A DNA stretch of 64,000 nucleotides from Polynucleobacter sp. CS-Odin-A6 (GTDB taxonomy: Bacteria; Pseudomonadota; Gammaproteobacteria; Burkholderiales; Burkholderiaceae): assembly GCF_018882095.1 (NCBI RefSeq), contig NZ_JACVPD010000001.1:310001-374000 (forward strand), written 5' to 3'. Positions 46,680 to 54,008 of this stretch are shown piece after piece. Position 1 is the first letter of the stretch. Each line of letters opens with the position of its first letter. The translations under genes and the position numbers were made by a program. A model generated the notes under the pieces. The model saw only the letters and a program-made list of their open reading frames with translations, did no database searches and had not been told where the DNA came from.

Positions 46680-47132
46680 TCAATCGCTAGATTTATTGAA
46701 ATTGTTTTTTGTATAAGCAGTAATTTCTGCAATAGCTAGATCAAGTTCACCATCGAGTACCGCAATCTTCAATGTCTTTAGAGCCTGTACTAAAGCTTCC
46801 TTATTGGCGCAGACAATGGCATTACTACCATCGTTTGATAGAGGTAGTACCTTTGAGCCATACTTAACGGATAGGTGAATAAGCCCATCTGAAGCAGTCC
46901 AGTGCCATTCTTTAATACGTTTAACCGCTTCCACAGTCATACGTTCACCAGTTTGTTTGTTGATGTAGGTGCGTAGTTTTTTTGGGGCATAAAGTTGCCC
47001 ATTTATTTTGGCTTCACACAGCTCTAATTGCTCATGGATTTTGGCCACTAACTTATTGCGTTTATGAACAATGGGGCTAGCCTTCAAAGTCTTCTTGCTG
47101 CAAACCAGTTTTAGACTGCTAAGCGCTGTCAT
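46680..47132 (-). CDS. DUF6641-family protein
   Basis: 150 residues. The pattern MTALSSLKLV..., then LYAPKKLRTYINKQTGERMTVEAVKRIKEWHWTASDGLIHLSVKYGSKVLPLS and a C-terminal helix, matches the DUF6641 family found on mobile elements; function unknown. An AGGAG ribosome binding site precedes the ATG. First gene of a two-gene minus-strand unit with the Pro-rich protein. Confidence 0.7.
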   Translation of the reverse strand: MTALSSLKLVCSKKTLKASPIVHKRNKLVAKIHEQLELCEAKINGQLYAPKKLRTYINKQTGERMTVEAVKRIKEWHWTASDGLIHLSVKYGSKVLPLSNDGSNAIVCANKEALVQALKTLKIAVLDGELDLAIAEITAYTKNNFNKSSD

Positions 47133-47218
47133 ATCTTTCTCCTGTAGTTTTGTATAGCTATTACAGTAATTTCAGAGATTAGAAATTCCTACCGAAAAAG
47201 GCCATAAAACAGGCCGTA

Positions 47219-47244
47219 TAAGCCATTGAAATCCATGAAGAAAT
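47219..47244. repeat. Intergenic repeat, copy A
   Basis: TAAGCCATTGAAATC, three extra bases, then GAAGAAAT. The same sequence without the extra bases is at 48675-48697. Both lie just upstream of plus-strand island genes. Confidence 0.6.
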
Positions 47245-47285
47245 AAAAAATTAACTAGTAATCATTGGTATTACTAAATATCTTT

Positions 47286-47564
47286 ATGCAAAGTTATCGA
47301 ACAATTAAAGATATCAAGCTAAGAGATGCTTGGCTCAAAACTAATGGGTATAGCCCTAATACATTTTTTAATCCAGATTTAAAGGCTGAGTACATAAGGG
47401 CGAAGGCAGCTAGTAAGCAGTTATTAAGTGATTGCGTTGATCTATTAACGCCAGAGCAAATTGAATTAGTGCAGGCATTTAATAGTAAGGCTACACAAAA
47501 ACGCTTGTATCAGGTGCTTAATTTATACAAGAAGATACGCAGGCAATTACATAGGCAGAGTTAA
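47286..47564 (+). CDS. Small basic island protein, unknown function
   Basis: 92 residues from the ATG at 47286 (a TTG at 47265 is possible). Mostly helical and basic, with TPEQIELVQAFNSKATQKRLYQVLNLYKKIRRQLHRQS at the C-terminus. No family recognised. It lies between the divergent DUF6641 gene and the hairpin-rich non-coding stretch. No strong ribosome binding site, so confidence is moderate. Confidence 0.5.
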   Translation: MQSYRTIKDIKLRDAWLKTNGYSPNTFFNPDLKAEYIRAKAASKQLLSDCVDLLTPEQIELVQAFNSKATQKRLYQVLNLYKKIRRQLHRQS

Positions 47565-47574
47565 ACGTAGTGAG

Positions 47575-47820
47575 GTTAGCCCACCTAAAATGGCAAAAAC
47601 GCGGGTTGTAATACGTCGGCTAATGAGCCCGCACTTGGCATAACTGCTCTAAAGGTTATGCGCTACAAGTAGGCCGCAGAATTCCCTAGAAGTTAGGGTT
47701 TGGAGTTTTAATACATCAGTCTCCAATAAATTCTTTTAGAGTCGTGTTACTGGGGAACTCGTCAGACCAATCTACACGAAGCGGCGGCTATAGTACTTTT
47801 CTAGTGCTATAGCCGTCGTT
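47575..47820 (+). ncRNA. Candidate structured RNA (hairpin-rich intergenic stretch)
   Basis: The 350-bp gap between two hypothetical genes holds no credible ORF but a series of stems. GCGGG/CCCGC is at 47601/47628. GCATAAC/GTTATGC is at 47638/47655, CCCTA/TAGGG at 47684/47694 and TGGAG/CTCCA at 47701/47721. A 16-bp stem follows (47782-47797 with 47803-47818, loop TTTCT). The run of stems suggests a transcribed RNA or a folded single-strand DNA site. No T-run follows the last stem, and the strand is a guess. No known RNA family is recognised. Confidence 0.4.
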
Positions 47821-47914
47821 TGACTAAAGAATCTATCAACCAATCATTAGTAACGTTTCAAGAGAAAATGTGTGAGCGAGAGCGAAACACAGGCGAATGT
47901 AATTCGCCTTAATG

Positions 47915-48511
47915 TCATCCGTTATGGTGGACAGAGCATTGAAGGTATGTTTGGTCCATACTTCCACCATCCGTATCTAGCTCCAAATCTTCATAAAATA
48001 CTTTTGAGTACAGAGGAGTTCCACCGTTTAGATCCCAAAATTCAAACTTTAACTTTAATGGATCGAAATGTGCCGTCTCAATTTCTGTCTCTATGTAGGT
48101 GCCAGATCTAAAGTCTTCCCAGTAGATATAAAAACCTTCTTCAGCCGCTGTGAATGGGACGTATAACTCACCACTATCATCGGTATTGATATCTTCAGAG
48201 TCTTCATGCAAGGCATATAAATCACTAAATGTCCCACTGAATATAGTGGTACCTTTTGGATCAGTGACTAATATATGGAAATCATCTTCATAAATACCTG
48301 TCACAGAACCAACATCACCATATTGGCTATAGTGCTCAGAGAATTGAGCTTCTGCTGGAACTTCTAAAAGATCTTCATCCAAAGACTCTTGTAGGGCATC
48401 TGCCAAGTATTGCTGGTTACTTTCATCAGACCAAAAATCATATTGCTCTTCAGAAATTGAGCCGCAGCCAAAGTCTCCACCACTGCCTGTAATAGTAATT
48501 TTGTATTTCAC
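47915..48511 (-). CDS. Acidic hypothetical protein
   Basis: 198 residues, very rich in Asp/Glu and aromatic residues, beginning MKYKITITGSGGDFGCGSISEEQYDFW from a GTG start. No signal peptide or membrane segment. The strong negative charge recalls DNA-mimic or anti-restriction proteins of mobile elements, but no motif proves that. A shorter plus-strand ORF overlaps it and was rejected. Divergent from the small recombinase gene. Confidence 0.6.
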   Translation of the reverse strand: MKYKITITGSGGDFGCGSISEEQYDFWSDESNQQYLADALQESLDEDLLEVPAEAQFSEHYSQYGDVGSVTGIYEDDFHILVTDPKGTTIFSGTFSDLYALHEDSEDINTDDSGELYVPFTAAEEGFYIYWEDFRSGTYIETEIETAHFDPLKLKFEFWDLNGGTPLYSKVFYEDLELDTDGGSMDQTYLQCSVHHNG

Positions 48512-48635
48512 GGTTTTACCTTTAAATCAATTATTAATAGCTCTTGAATGATTCTATCTTTAATAGGAATTTAGCGCTAAGGCCTACCTATTTCGCCTTT
48601 TTGAGTTGAAATTTTTTGAAAAATTAGCTAAATAT

Positions 48636-48669
48636 AAAACTACAGGAAATCCAGCTTTCCTGTAGTTTT
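48636..48669. terminator. Bidirectional terminator-like hairpin
   Basis: AAAACTACAGGAAA pairs perfectly with TTTCCTGTAGTTTT around TCCAGC. It lies between two divergently transcribed genes, where a terminator is unexpected. Confidence 0.7.
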
Positions 48670-48674
48670 AGTTG

Positions 48675-48697
48675 TAAGCCATTGAAATCGAAGAAAT
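48675..48697. repeat. Intergenic repeat, copy B
   Basis: TAAGCCATTGAAATC followed by GAAGAAAT, matching the copy at 47219 apart from a 3-base gap. It lies about 100 bp upstream of the small recombinase gene. Confidence 0.6.
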
Positions 48698-48795
48698 TCA
48701 CAAGACCGTTGTATTTTCACGGCCTCGGTTGCCCATTCCATACATCAGAAAATATGCTTATAGCTAAGTAAATATTACTTTTAGGAGCTAGCTAT

Positions 48796-49368
48796 ATGGC
48801 ACAAGCAAAGACATTTAAAACTGAAGAATTAGAGCAGGTACTTGATTACGTAAAACTATCTAAACATGCCCAGCGTAATAGGGCGATATTGCTACTAACG
48901 CATTGGGCTGGACTTAGAGTGGGTGAAGTTGCTGCGCTACGCATGTGCGACGTTTTAGACGCCAATTTGACGGTGAAAAGCGAGATTCGTTTAAGTGCAG
49001 AGCAAACCAAGGGTGGTTATGCTCGTACCGTATTTGTGAATGAAAAGCTTAGAGCTGAATTACAGTGCTATGCAGATACCTTAAAAAACAGAGATCCCCA
49101 GTGGGCATTCTTTCCTACTCAGAAGTTTCCACGTCGAGGCTTTACGGCCAATACACTCACTCAGCATATGAATGGCATCTACAGGCAATGCCAAATAGAG
49201 GGGGCTACCAGTCACAGTGGACGTAGAAGCTTTATCACTAACTTGGCTAGCAAAGGGATTGGTGTGAGAGTACTTATGAGCTTGGCAGGTCATAAGAATA
49301 TCAGCACTACACAAGCTTATATTGATGTGAACGATGATATGAAGCGAAGAGCTGTAGAGCTAATCTAA
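48796..49368 (+). CDS. Small tyrosine recombinase, catalytic domain only
   Basis: 190-residue tyrosine recombinase lacking the usual N-terminal arm and SAM-like domains, similar in size to FimB/FimE invertases. All catalytic residues are visible: Arg41 (GLRVGEVAAL), Lys72, His140 and Arg143 (SHSGRRSF), His166 (AGHKNIS) and Tyr175 (TTQAYID). A TAGGAG ribosome binding site precedes the ATG. Its last 9 bp overlap the tail of the next gene. It could drive local inversion or excision within the island. Confidence 0.9.
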   Translation: MAQAKTFKTEELEQVLDYVKLSKHAQRNRAILLLTHWAGLRVGEVAALRMCDVLDANLTVKSEIRLSAEQTKGGYARTVFVNEKLRAELQCYADTLKNRDPQWAFFPTQKFPRRGFTANTLTQHMNGIYRQCQIEGATSHSGRRSFITNLASKGIGVRVLMSLAGHKNISTTQAYIDVNDDMKRRAVELI

Positions 49369-50214
49369 TGCTTTTCTACGTTTGGGGGCTTGACTACCTG
49401 AGGGTCTTCCAGATTCTCGTTCATAAGGGGTCAGTATTGCCTCTTTAAATGGGCGGTTGTTTGGAAAGCGTCCACGGGCAGCATTCTCAGCAACTAAGGC
49501 AGCATTTTTGATGAGTCTACTAGCTGCAATGCTCATAATCTCTTTATTTTCGGAATACTTGTAGGCATTTTTAGAATCTAATAACTTTTGATTGAATGTT
49601 TTGCTAGGCACTAGATTAAGTTCATTACCAATCTGCCATAAAGGCATCTTTTTACTATAAAAGCTCAAGGCATCTAAACCCAGTCGTAAGTTTCTTTCCC
49701 TCAGCTTAATTTTTTCTAATTGATACTTTGGTTTGAGGGTCTTAGGTGTTGATTTGATAAAGTCAAACTCCTCGGCAATCTTTTTAAATTGCTTAACCGC
49801 ATCTGATACTGTCATACTCAGCGGGAAATCCACTACCAAAGAATCATATGCGGATTTATTAACAACTAATTCATTATGGTCGTCATTGAGTAAGCCAATC
49901 CCCTTAGCTTTAGGTGCCGGTGCTTTAATTCCGTATAGGTGCATGCCAGTCTCACGCCACCAGGAAACTTCACGCATTTTGTAAAGAGGTCCAAAGTCCT
50001 GAATGATCTTAGCAACTAGTTTGTAGTCTTTAGGCAATGGATAAGGACTCTTTTGTCCCAACAAATCTCGTTCTACTGCCTGATAGCTTGGGCTAGCTAT
50101 GAAGTAGTGATAGATCAAATCGTAGCGCCAATCAGGAGCTACAAATACTCCCTTTTCATCAAACTCTGCGCCATATTCAATTAGCGCTTTACTGGTTATA
50201 GAGCGTTTTTTCAT
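49360..50214 (-). CDS. Hypothetical island protein (284 aa)
   Basis: Soluble, mixed alpha/beta composition, no signal or membrane segment, with a basic C-terminus (ESGRPSGSQAPKRRKALD). A middle segment (KYQLEKIKLRERNLRLGLDALSFYSKKMPLWQIGNELNLVP) reads like a helix-turn-helix region, so DNA binding is possible but unproven. No family recognised. Its tail overlaps the small recombinase gene by 9 bp on the opposite strand, a conserved-module type of packing. Confidence 0.6.
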   Translation of the reverse strand: MKKRSITSKALIEYGAEFDEKGVFVAPDWRYDLIYHYFIASPSYQAVERDLLGQKSPYPLPKDYKLVAKIIQDFGPLYKMREVSWWRETGMHLYGIKAPAPKAKGIGLLNDDHNELVVNKSAYDSLVVDFPLSMTVSDAVKQFKKIAEEFDFIKSTPKTLKPKYQLEKIKLRERNLRLGLDALSFYSKKMPLWQIGNELNLVPSKTFNQKLLDSKNAYKYSENKEIMSIAASRLIKNAALVAENAARGRFPNNRPFKEAILTPYERESGRPSGSQAPKRRKALD

Positions 50215-50323
50215 ACTTTAAATATTAACAATTATTTAAAAATAAAGATAGTAATAATAATACTTGTTAATAAAACATATCCTACTTACATAGCAATTTC
50301 GCTATGTTAATTGGGAGATTTAA

Positions 50324-50635
50324 ATGAAAAACAACTATGTAAAAACATGTAGCTGCTGCGGTACGCAATTTAGCAGATTTAACACGCCCTTAATTAATGT
50401 TTCGTATAAGGAGGAGTTAGAGGGGTTAATGGAAGAGCAAATTAAAGAATTTGATATGAAGGGAAATTTTGAGTTGTTATGCACAGATAAAAATGTGACT
50501 GCTTTTTATTATGAGTATGCAAATGCTGCTGAGGAAATGTATAGCAACGATTTATGTGACAGCTTATATGACATTGCATGTGATTTTTATGAAGGACGAT
50601 TGACTGAAATAGATGATTACGCTTTTGAAGATTAA
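50324..50635 (+). CDS. Small acidic protein with CxCC motif
   Basis: 103 residues with a Cys cluster near the N-terminus (KTCSCCGTQFSRF, possibly half a zinc knuckle) and an acidic helical remainder ending in EIDDYAFED. A GGGAG ribosome binding site precedes the ATG. No family recognised. AT-rich compared with the core genes. Followed by a strong hairpin and another unknown gene on the same strand. Confidence 0.5.
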   Translation: MKNNYVKTCSCCGTQFSRFNTPLINVSYKEELEGLMEEQIKEFDMKGNFELLCTDKNVTAFYYEYANAAEEMYSNDLCDSLYDIACDFYEGRLTEIDDYAFED

Positions 50636-50654
50636 TTTATCAAAAAAAAGTAAA

Positions 50655-50679
50655 GCTAGCTACACGTTGTGTAGCTAGC
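50655..50679 (+). promoter_or_regulatory. Strong intergenic hairpin
   Basis: GCTAGCTACAC pairs perfectly with GTGTAGCTAGC around a GTT loop, between two hypothetical genes. No T-run follows. It could be an mRNA processing, attenuation or protein-binding site. Confidence 0.5.
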
Positions 50680-50704
50680 ATAAATCTTGAAAAGGAAACT
50701 AAAA

Positions 50705-51553
50705 ATGAATATAGAAGTGATTGATGTAACTATGACATCTACTAGCCCGATAGTAATAACTAAAACCTTAATTGGCCAGGCTGATGATCTAGCTCGTGAA
50801 CATGAAGAATTTAACGATAGATTTATCATCTCAGGTCGCAAAGCCCTATATGAGCTGCTTGGAAAAATCTATGCTTTAGCTGAGCAGTTAGATGGCTCCA
50901 TTGATAAAGAAGACCAAGTTACCATCTTAAGAAAGGTTTTATCCGAAAAGTACGGTATCCGTACGCAGGAAAACACCTCAGATACTACTGTTCTTGTGCG
51001 CTATATAACTCAAGCAGACCGTAAGACTGCCCATGTGTATTCCCGGGCAATTGAGACAGCTCGCCTGAATAAAGTTGATAGCTCTAAATTTGCTGGGTAT
51101 GTCGAGCAGGCGGGCGGGGTAGAACGTATACGTTCAGATAATGTCGCTCCAGGACTGACGAATCAAGAGGTGGAGGCTATTGAGACTGAGAGAGAGTTAA
51201 GGCTCGAGTTAGCACGTAAGTACTTAACTGCGCGTACTGAGCTTCCACTTTCCAGTTTTAACTTGGGCAAGAGATATTCGCAAGCACCAAAGACTAATAC
51301 TTATAAGCAATTCATTGGCTATGAGCGAAAAGGAAGATATTACGTCCTTGCTCAGCAAGATGTTAATGATGTACAAGAGTTAAAGTTGGTTGAGCAGATT
51401 GCAACAGGACTTGACGCCAATATTAAGCATGCCGAAAAAAACATCAATGCTTTTTATTCAAAAGCAATGCTTAAGCGCAAGCAAAGAACTATTAAGGAGA
51501 TTTCTAAGAGGCATCCTGAGCTAGCAATGCGACTTCGCAAAGTTGTTGATTAA
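50705..51553 (+). CDS. Hypothetical island protein (282 aa)
   Basis: Mostly helical, charged protein beginning MNIEVIDVTMTSTSPIVITKTLIGQADDLAREHEEF; the ATG at 50705 follows AAAGGAAACT. Segments SGRKALYELLGKIYALAEQLDG and HAEKNINAFYSKAMLKRKQRTIKEISKRHPELAMRLRKVVD suggest coiled or DNA-contacting helices. No family recognised. Last plus-strand gene of the island, ending 100 bp before palindrome copy 4. Confidence 0.6.
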   Translation: MNIEVIDVTMTSTSPIVITKTLIGQADDLAREHEEFNDRFIISGRKALYELLGKIYALAEQLDGSIDKEDQVTILRKVLSEKYGIRTQENTSDTTVLVRYITQADRKTAHVYSRAIETARLNKVDSSKFAGYVEQAGGVERIRSDNVAPGLTNQEVEAIETERELRLELARKYLTARTELPLSSFNLGKRYSQAPKTNTYKQFIGYERKGRYYVLAQQDVNDVQELKLVEQIATGLDANIKHAEKNINAFYSKAMLKRKQRTIKEISKRHPELAMRLRKVVD

Positions 51554-51652
51554 GAGTTTGCGCAGATAATCGTTCATAACCAGAGAGCCTAAACAGTACC
51601 TAAACGTCACAAAAAGAAGGCTTTTGAGATAAATGTGTGATTTGGTCATCTG

Positions 51653-51673
51653 AGCGTTACTTTAAGTAACGCT
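51653..51673. repeat. 21-bp island palindrome, copy 4 (inverted)
   Basis: Same 10-bp arms as the other copies but with T at the centre, so it reads as copy 1 on the opposite strand. It lies at the apparent right edge of the island. Confidence 0.9.
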
Positions 51674-51755
51674 GGGGGTGCTCGAAAGTGTGCAAGCGAT
51701 TACTGCACAGTTTGCCGATTGGCAAGACTAGATATATCAATTCAAGCTTATAAAT

Positions 51756-52280
51756 TCATTTTTTAATAAGTGGAAACTTCTCTAAGGTTTTATTGAAAAA
51801 ATAAACTGCTACGAGCAATATAAGAACATCAATTGCAATTGGATCAAAAGCTAAGGTATAGTCTCTCAATCTCTCGCTAATAATCATAATAGGCAACATT
51901 ATTGCGGGAGGGTGTAAGCATTCGAGCACCAGCATGAGAAAGAAGCTAATTACAAAGGCGGCAATCATTAACCATTGGGCATAGTCAAATACATATACAA
52001 ATGCAAAACCAATAAGCGAACATAGAAGATAAGACTGAAAAATTACGCTAGCAGAAGTCATTTTCTTGCTTGGCATTGTAAATATCATTAATGCGCTGGC
52101 GATGAATGGCGCAAGCAGTAGCAAATTTTCTTTATCTAAGAGATGGTTAACCAATGATAGGATGCAGATAGTAGCGGTCGTGCCTATGGTAATGATGAAT
52201 TGCTGCGTAAGAGAAAATTCGGAGGGGGGTGGCTTGAGTGCCTCATAAAGCTTATGGCACCAGATTTTTAATTTATTCAT
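51756..52280 (-). CDS. HPP-family membrane protein (candidate nitrite transporter), distal copy
   Basis: 174 residues with about five hydrophobic segments and the family motif HPP in LECLHPPAIMLPIMI. HPP proteins have been linked to nitrite transport in cyanobacteria and chloroplasts, which suits a nitrite reductase locus. The surrounding AT-rich sequence and a 128-bp gap separate it from the nitroreductase gene. It is diverged from the second HPP gene at 53496. Confidence 0.82.
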   Translation of the reverse strand: MNKLKIWCHKLYEALKPPPSEFSLTQQFIITIGTTATICILSLVNHLLDKENLLLLAPFIASALMIFTMPSKKMTSASVIFQSYLLCSLIGFAFVYVFDYAQWLMIAAFVISFFLMLVLECLHPPAIMLPIMIISERLRDYTLAFDPIAIDVLILLVAVYFFNKTLEKFPLIKK

Positions 52281-52408
52281 TAATCTATCGAGTAATTATT
52301 TAATAGTAGATAGCCACTAATTTAAACGATTTAATTTAATTTAGTTTTGGTGGTGCGAGAGTTATTAAACAAATTTTGTTGTCAAATGTAGAAACTGGGC
52401 TATTCTGT

Positions 52409-53002
52409 TTAAAATATTGATGTATATGAGCTGGCATCTGGCCTATCTTTATTAGGCTTATGGGTTGAGATGGTTCCGATGGTTATGAAACATAAGGGCT
52501 GCTCTTTCTCTTTTAATAAAAATAACTCTCTCATTTTTTGACTATAAAGAGCCTTGCCGCTCGAAAGTCCAGATCCAAATCCCAAAGCATTGGCCATTAA
52601 TAAAATATTTTGAATTGCGCATCCCGCAGAGATGATTTTTTCTTGTTCAGGAATGTTATCTAACTCACTATTGAGATTGACGGTTGCCAATAGCAGCAAG
52701 GGACCTCGAAAAGCTTTCTGCCTAGCTTCATCAACCTGAGTTAGAGTTGCGCCTGGGTCTCTTGCGATGAGAGCATCGGCAAATAAGTCGCCTAGCAAAT
52801 TACGACTTTTGGAACTTACTTCATAAAAGTGCCAGGGCGTTATTTTTCCATGATCAGGGGCAGCTCCTGCAGCATTTAGGATTTCTAATTTCTGAAATGG
52901 GCTTGGACCAGGATCAATTAGCCTTTTAGGTGAAACATGCTGGCGACTATGGATTAGTCCATGTGCAAAGCTGCCGAGCGAATCTAAATTACTAGAAGCC
53001 AA
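52409..53002 (-). CDS. Nitroreductase-family flavoprotein
   Basis: 197-residue FMN-dependent NAD(P)H oxidoreductase fold. The N-terminal [39 protein letters not shown] is the FMN-binding start of the nitroreductase/YdjA group, and [23 protein letters not shown] is the second conserved stretch. Substrate unknown. It overlaps the upstream DUF1348 gene by 11 bp, so the two are coupled. Confidence 0.85.
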   Translation of the reverse strand: MASSNLDSLGSFAHGLIHSRQHVSPKRLIDPGPSPFQKLEILNAAGAAPDHGKITPWHFYEVSSKSRNLLGDLFADALIARDPGATLTQVDEARQKAFRGPLLLLATVNLNSELDNIPEQEKIISAGCAIQNILLMANALGFGSGLSSGKALYSQKMRELFLLKEKEQPLCFITIGTISTHKPNKDRPDASSYTSIF

Positions 53003-53459
53003 AATGACTCAGCCCTGGGTGATCATCCGGCCTTCTTCCAAGGGGCCAAAAGAATTTTCGATCTGATTCTTTAATAGGCAAATCATTAATGCTAGCAAAA
53101 CGCCTCATCATGAAGCCATTTTCATTAAACTCCCAATTTTCATTTCCAAAGCTACGACTCCAGTTGCCGGAATCATCATGACATTCGTAAGCAAAACGAA
53201 CAGCGATACGGTTATCTGTAAATGCCCATAATTCCTTAATTAATCGGTAGTCAAGCTCCTTCGCCCATTTGCGATGGAGAAACTCTTTTACCTGTTCGCG
53301 ACCTTTAGGAAATTCAGATCGATTTCGCCAAATGGTATCTTCGGTGTAGACCAAGGAAACTTTTTCAGGATCTCTGGTATTCCAAGCATCCTCAGCCATT
53401 CGAATCTTTTGGATAGCGGTTTCATTATTAAAGGGGGGTAATGGTGCTTTTTGTTCCAT
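52992..53459 (-). CDS. DUF1348 (NTF2/SnoaL-like) protein
   Basis: 155-residue NTF2-fold protein. [33 protein letters not shown] and [23 protein letters not shown] are typical of DUF1348. The family has no settled function. It sits between an HPP gene (36 bp upstream) and the nitroreductase gene it overlaps, within the nitrogen-assimilation run. Confidence 0.88.
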   Translation of the reverse strand: MEQKAPLPPFNNETAIQKIRMAEDAWNTRDPEKVSLVYTEDTIWRNRSEFPKGREQVKEFLHRKWAKELDYRLIKELWAFTDNRIAVRFAYECHDDSGNWSRSFGNENWEFNENGFMMRRFASINDLPIKESDRKFFWPLGRRPDDHPGLSHFGF

Positions 53460-53495
53460 GGCTCTCTCTGTTTAATTTTAAATATTGAATCCCAA

Positions 53496-54005
53496 CTACC
53501 CCCAAACGCTCCAGTCATTTGATTTCGGGGAGGGCTCGTTCCATTTCACTGGGTAATGCAGCGCCTTGCCAGGCGTTAAACGACTCCAGATGGCTGCTAC
53601 TACTGCAAGAATCGTAACGCTTACTAAAACAACCACTATGAGATGGCCAAAGCCAGCGTGCGCCTGAATCATAATCAGTGGATTAGCTCCCGCTGGTGGA
53701 TGTACAGTTCGCGTTAATAATAGGATGCATAAAGTAATTACCTCTGCCAGTAAGTAAACCCACAATGCGTCCTCAAAAAGTTGATAGCAAACTACTCCAA
53801 TGAGGGCGCTGATTAAGTGACCACCAAATAAGGCTCGTGGTTGTGCCGCGGGAGCACCAGTTAAGCCAAATAGAAATATTGTTGAACCGCCTAGGGAGGC
53901 AAGTAGTAATGGGGTTGTCGGTGGTTTAGTAGCAAGAAGGGCCAAGCCAAGCGCAACGATTGCTCCCAATGAAACCCATGCTAAACGTTTAACTATTCTA
54001 AGCAT
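53496..54005 (-). CDS. HPP-family membrane protein (candidate nitrite transporter), proximal copy
   Basis: 169 residues, about five membrane segments, with the HPP motif in TRTVHPPAGANPLIMI and a conserved GGSTIFLFGLTGAPAAQPRALFGGHLISA segment. It lies 3 bp after the YbiB-like gene, so is tightly coupled to nasA. It is closer to the usual bacterial HPP proteins than the distal copy, suggesting separate origins for the two. Confidence 0.88.
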   Translation of the reverse strand: MLRIVKRLAWVSLGAIVALGLALLATKPPTTPLLLASLGGSTIFLFGLTGAPAAQPRALFGGHLISALIGVVCYQLFEDALWVYLLAEVITLCILLLTRTVHPPAGANPLIMIQAHAGFGHLIVVVLVSVTILAVVAAIWSRLTPGKALHYPVKWNEPSPKSNDWSVWG

Positions 54006-54008
54006 GGC

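Noticed and set aside
47872..48111. Plus-strand frame of 79 codons overlapping the acidic protein gene
   Set aside because: Low-complexity antisense of a longer frame with a more protein-like composition; no ribosome binding site.
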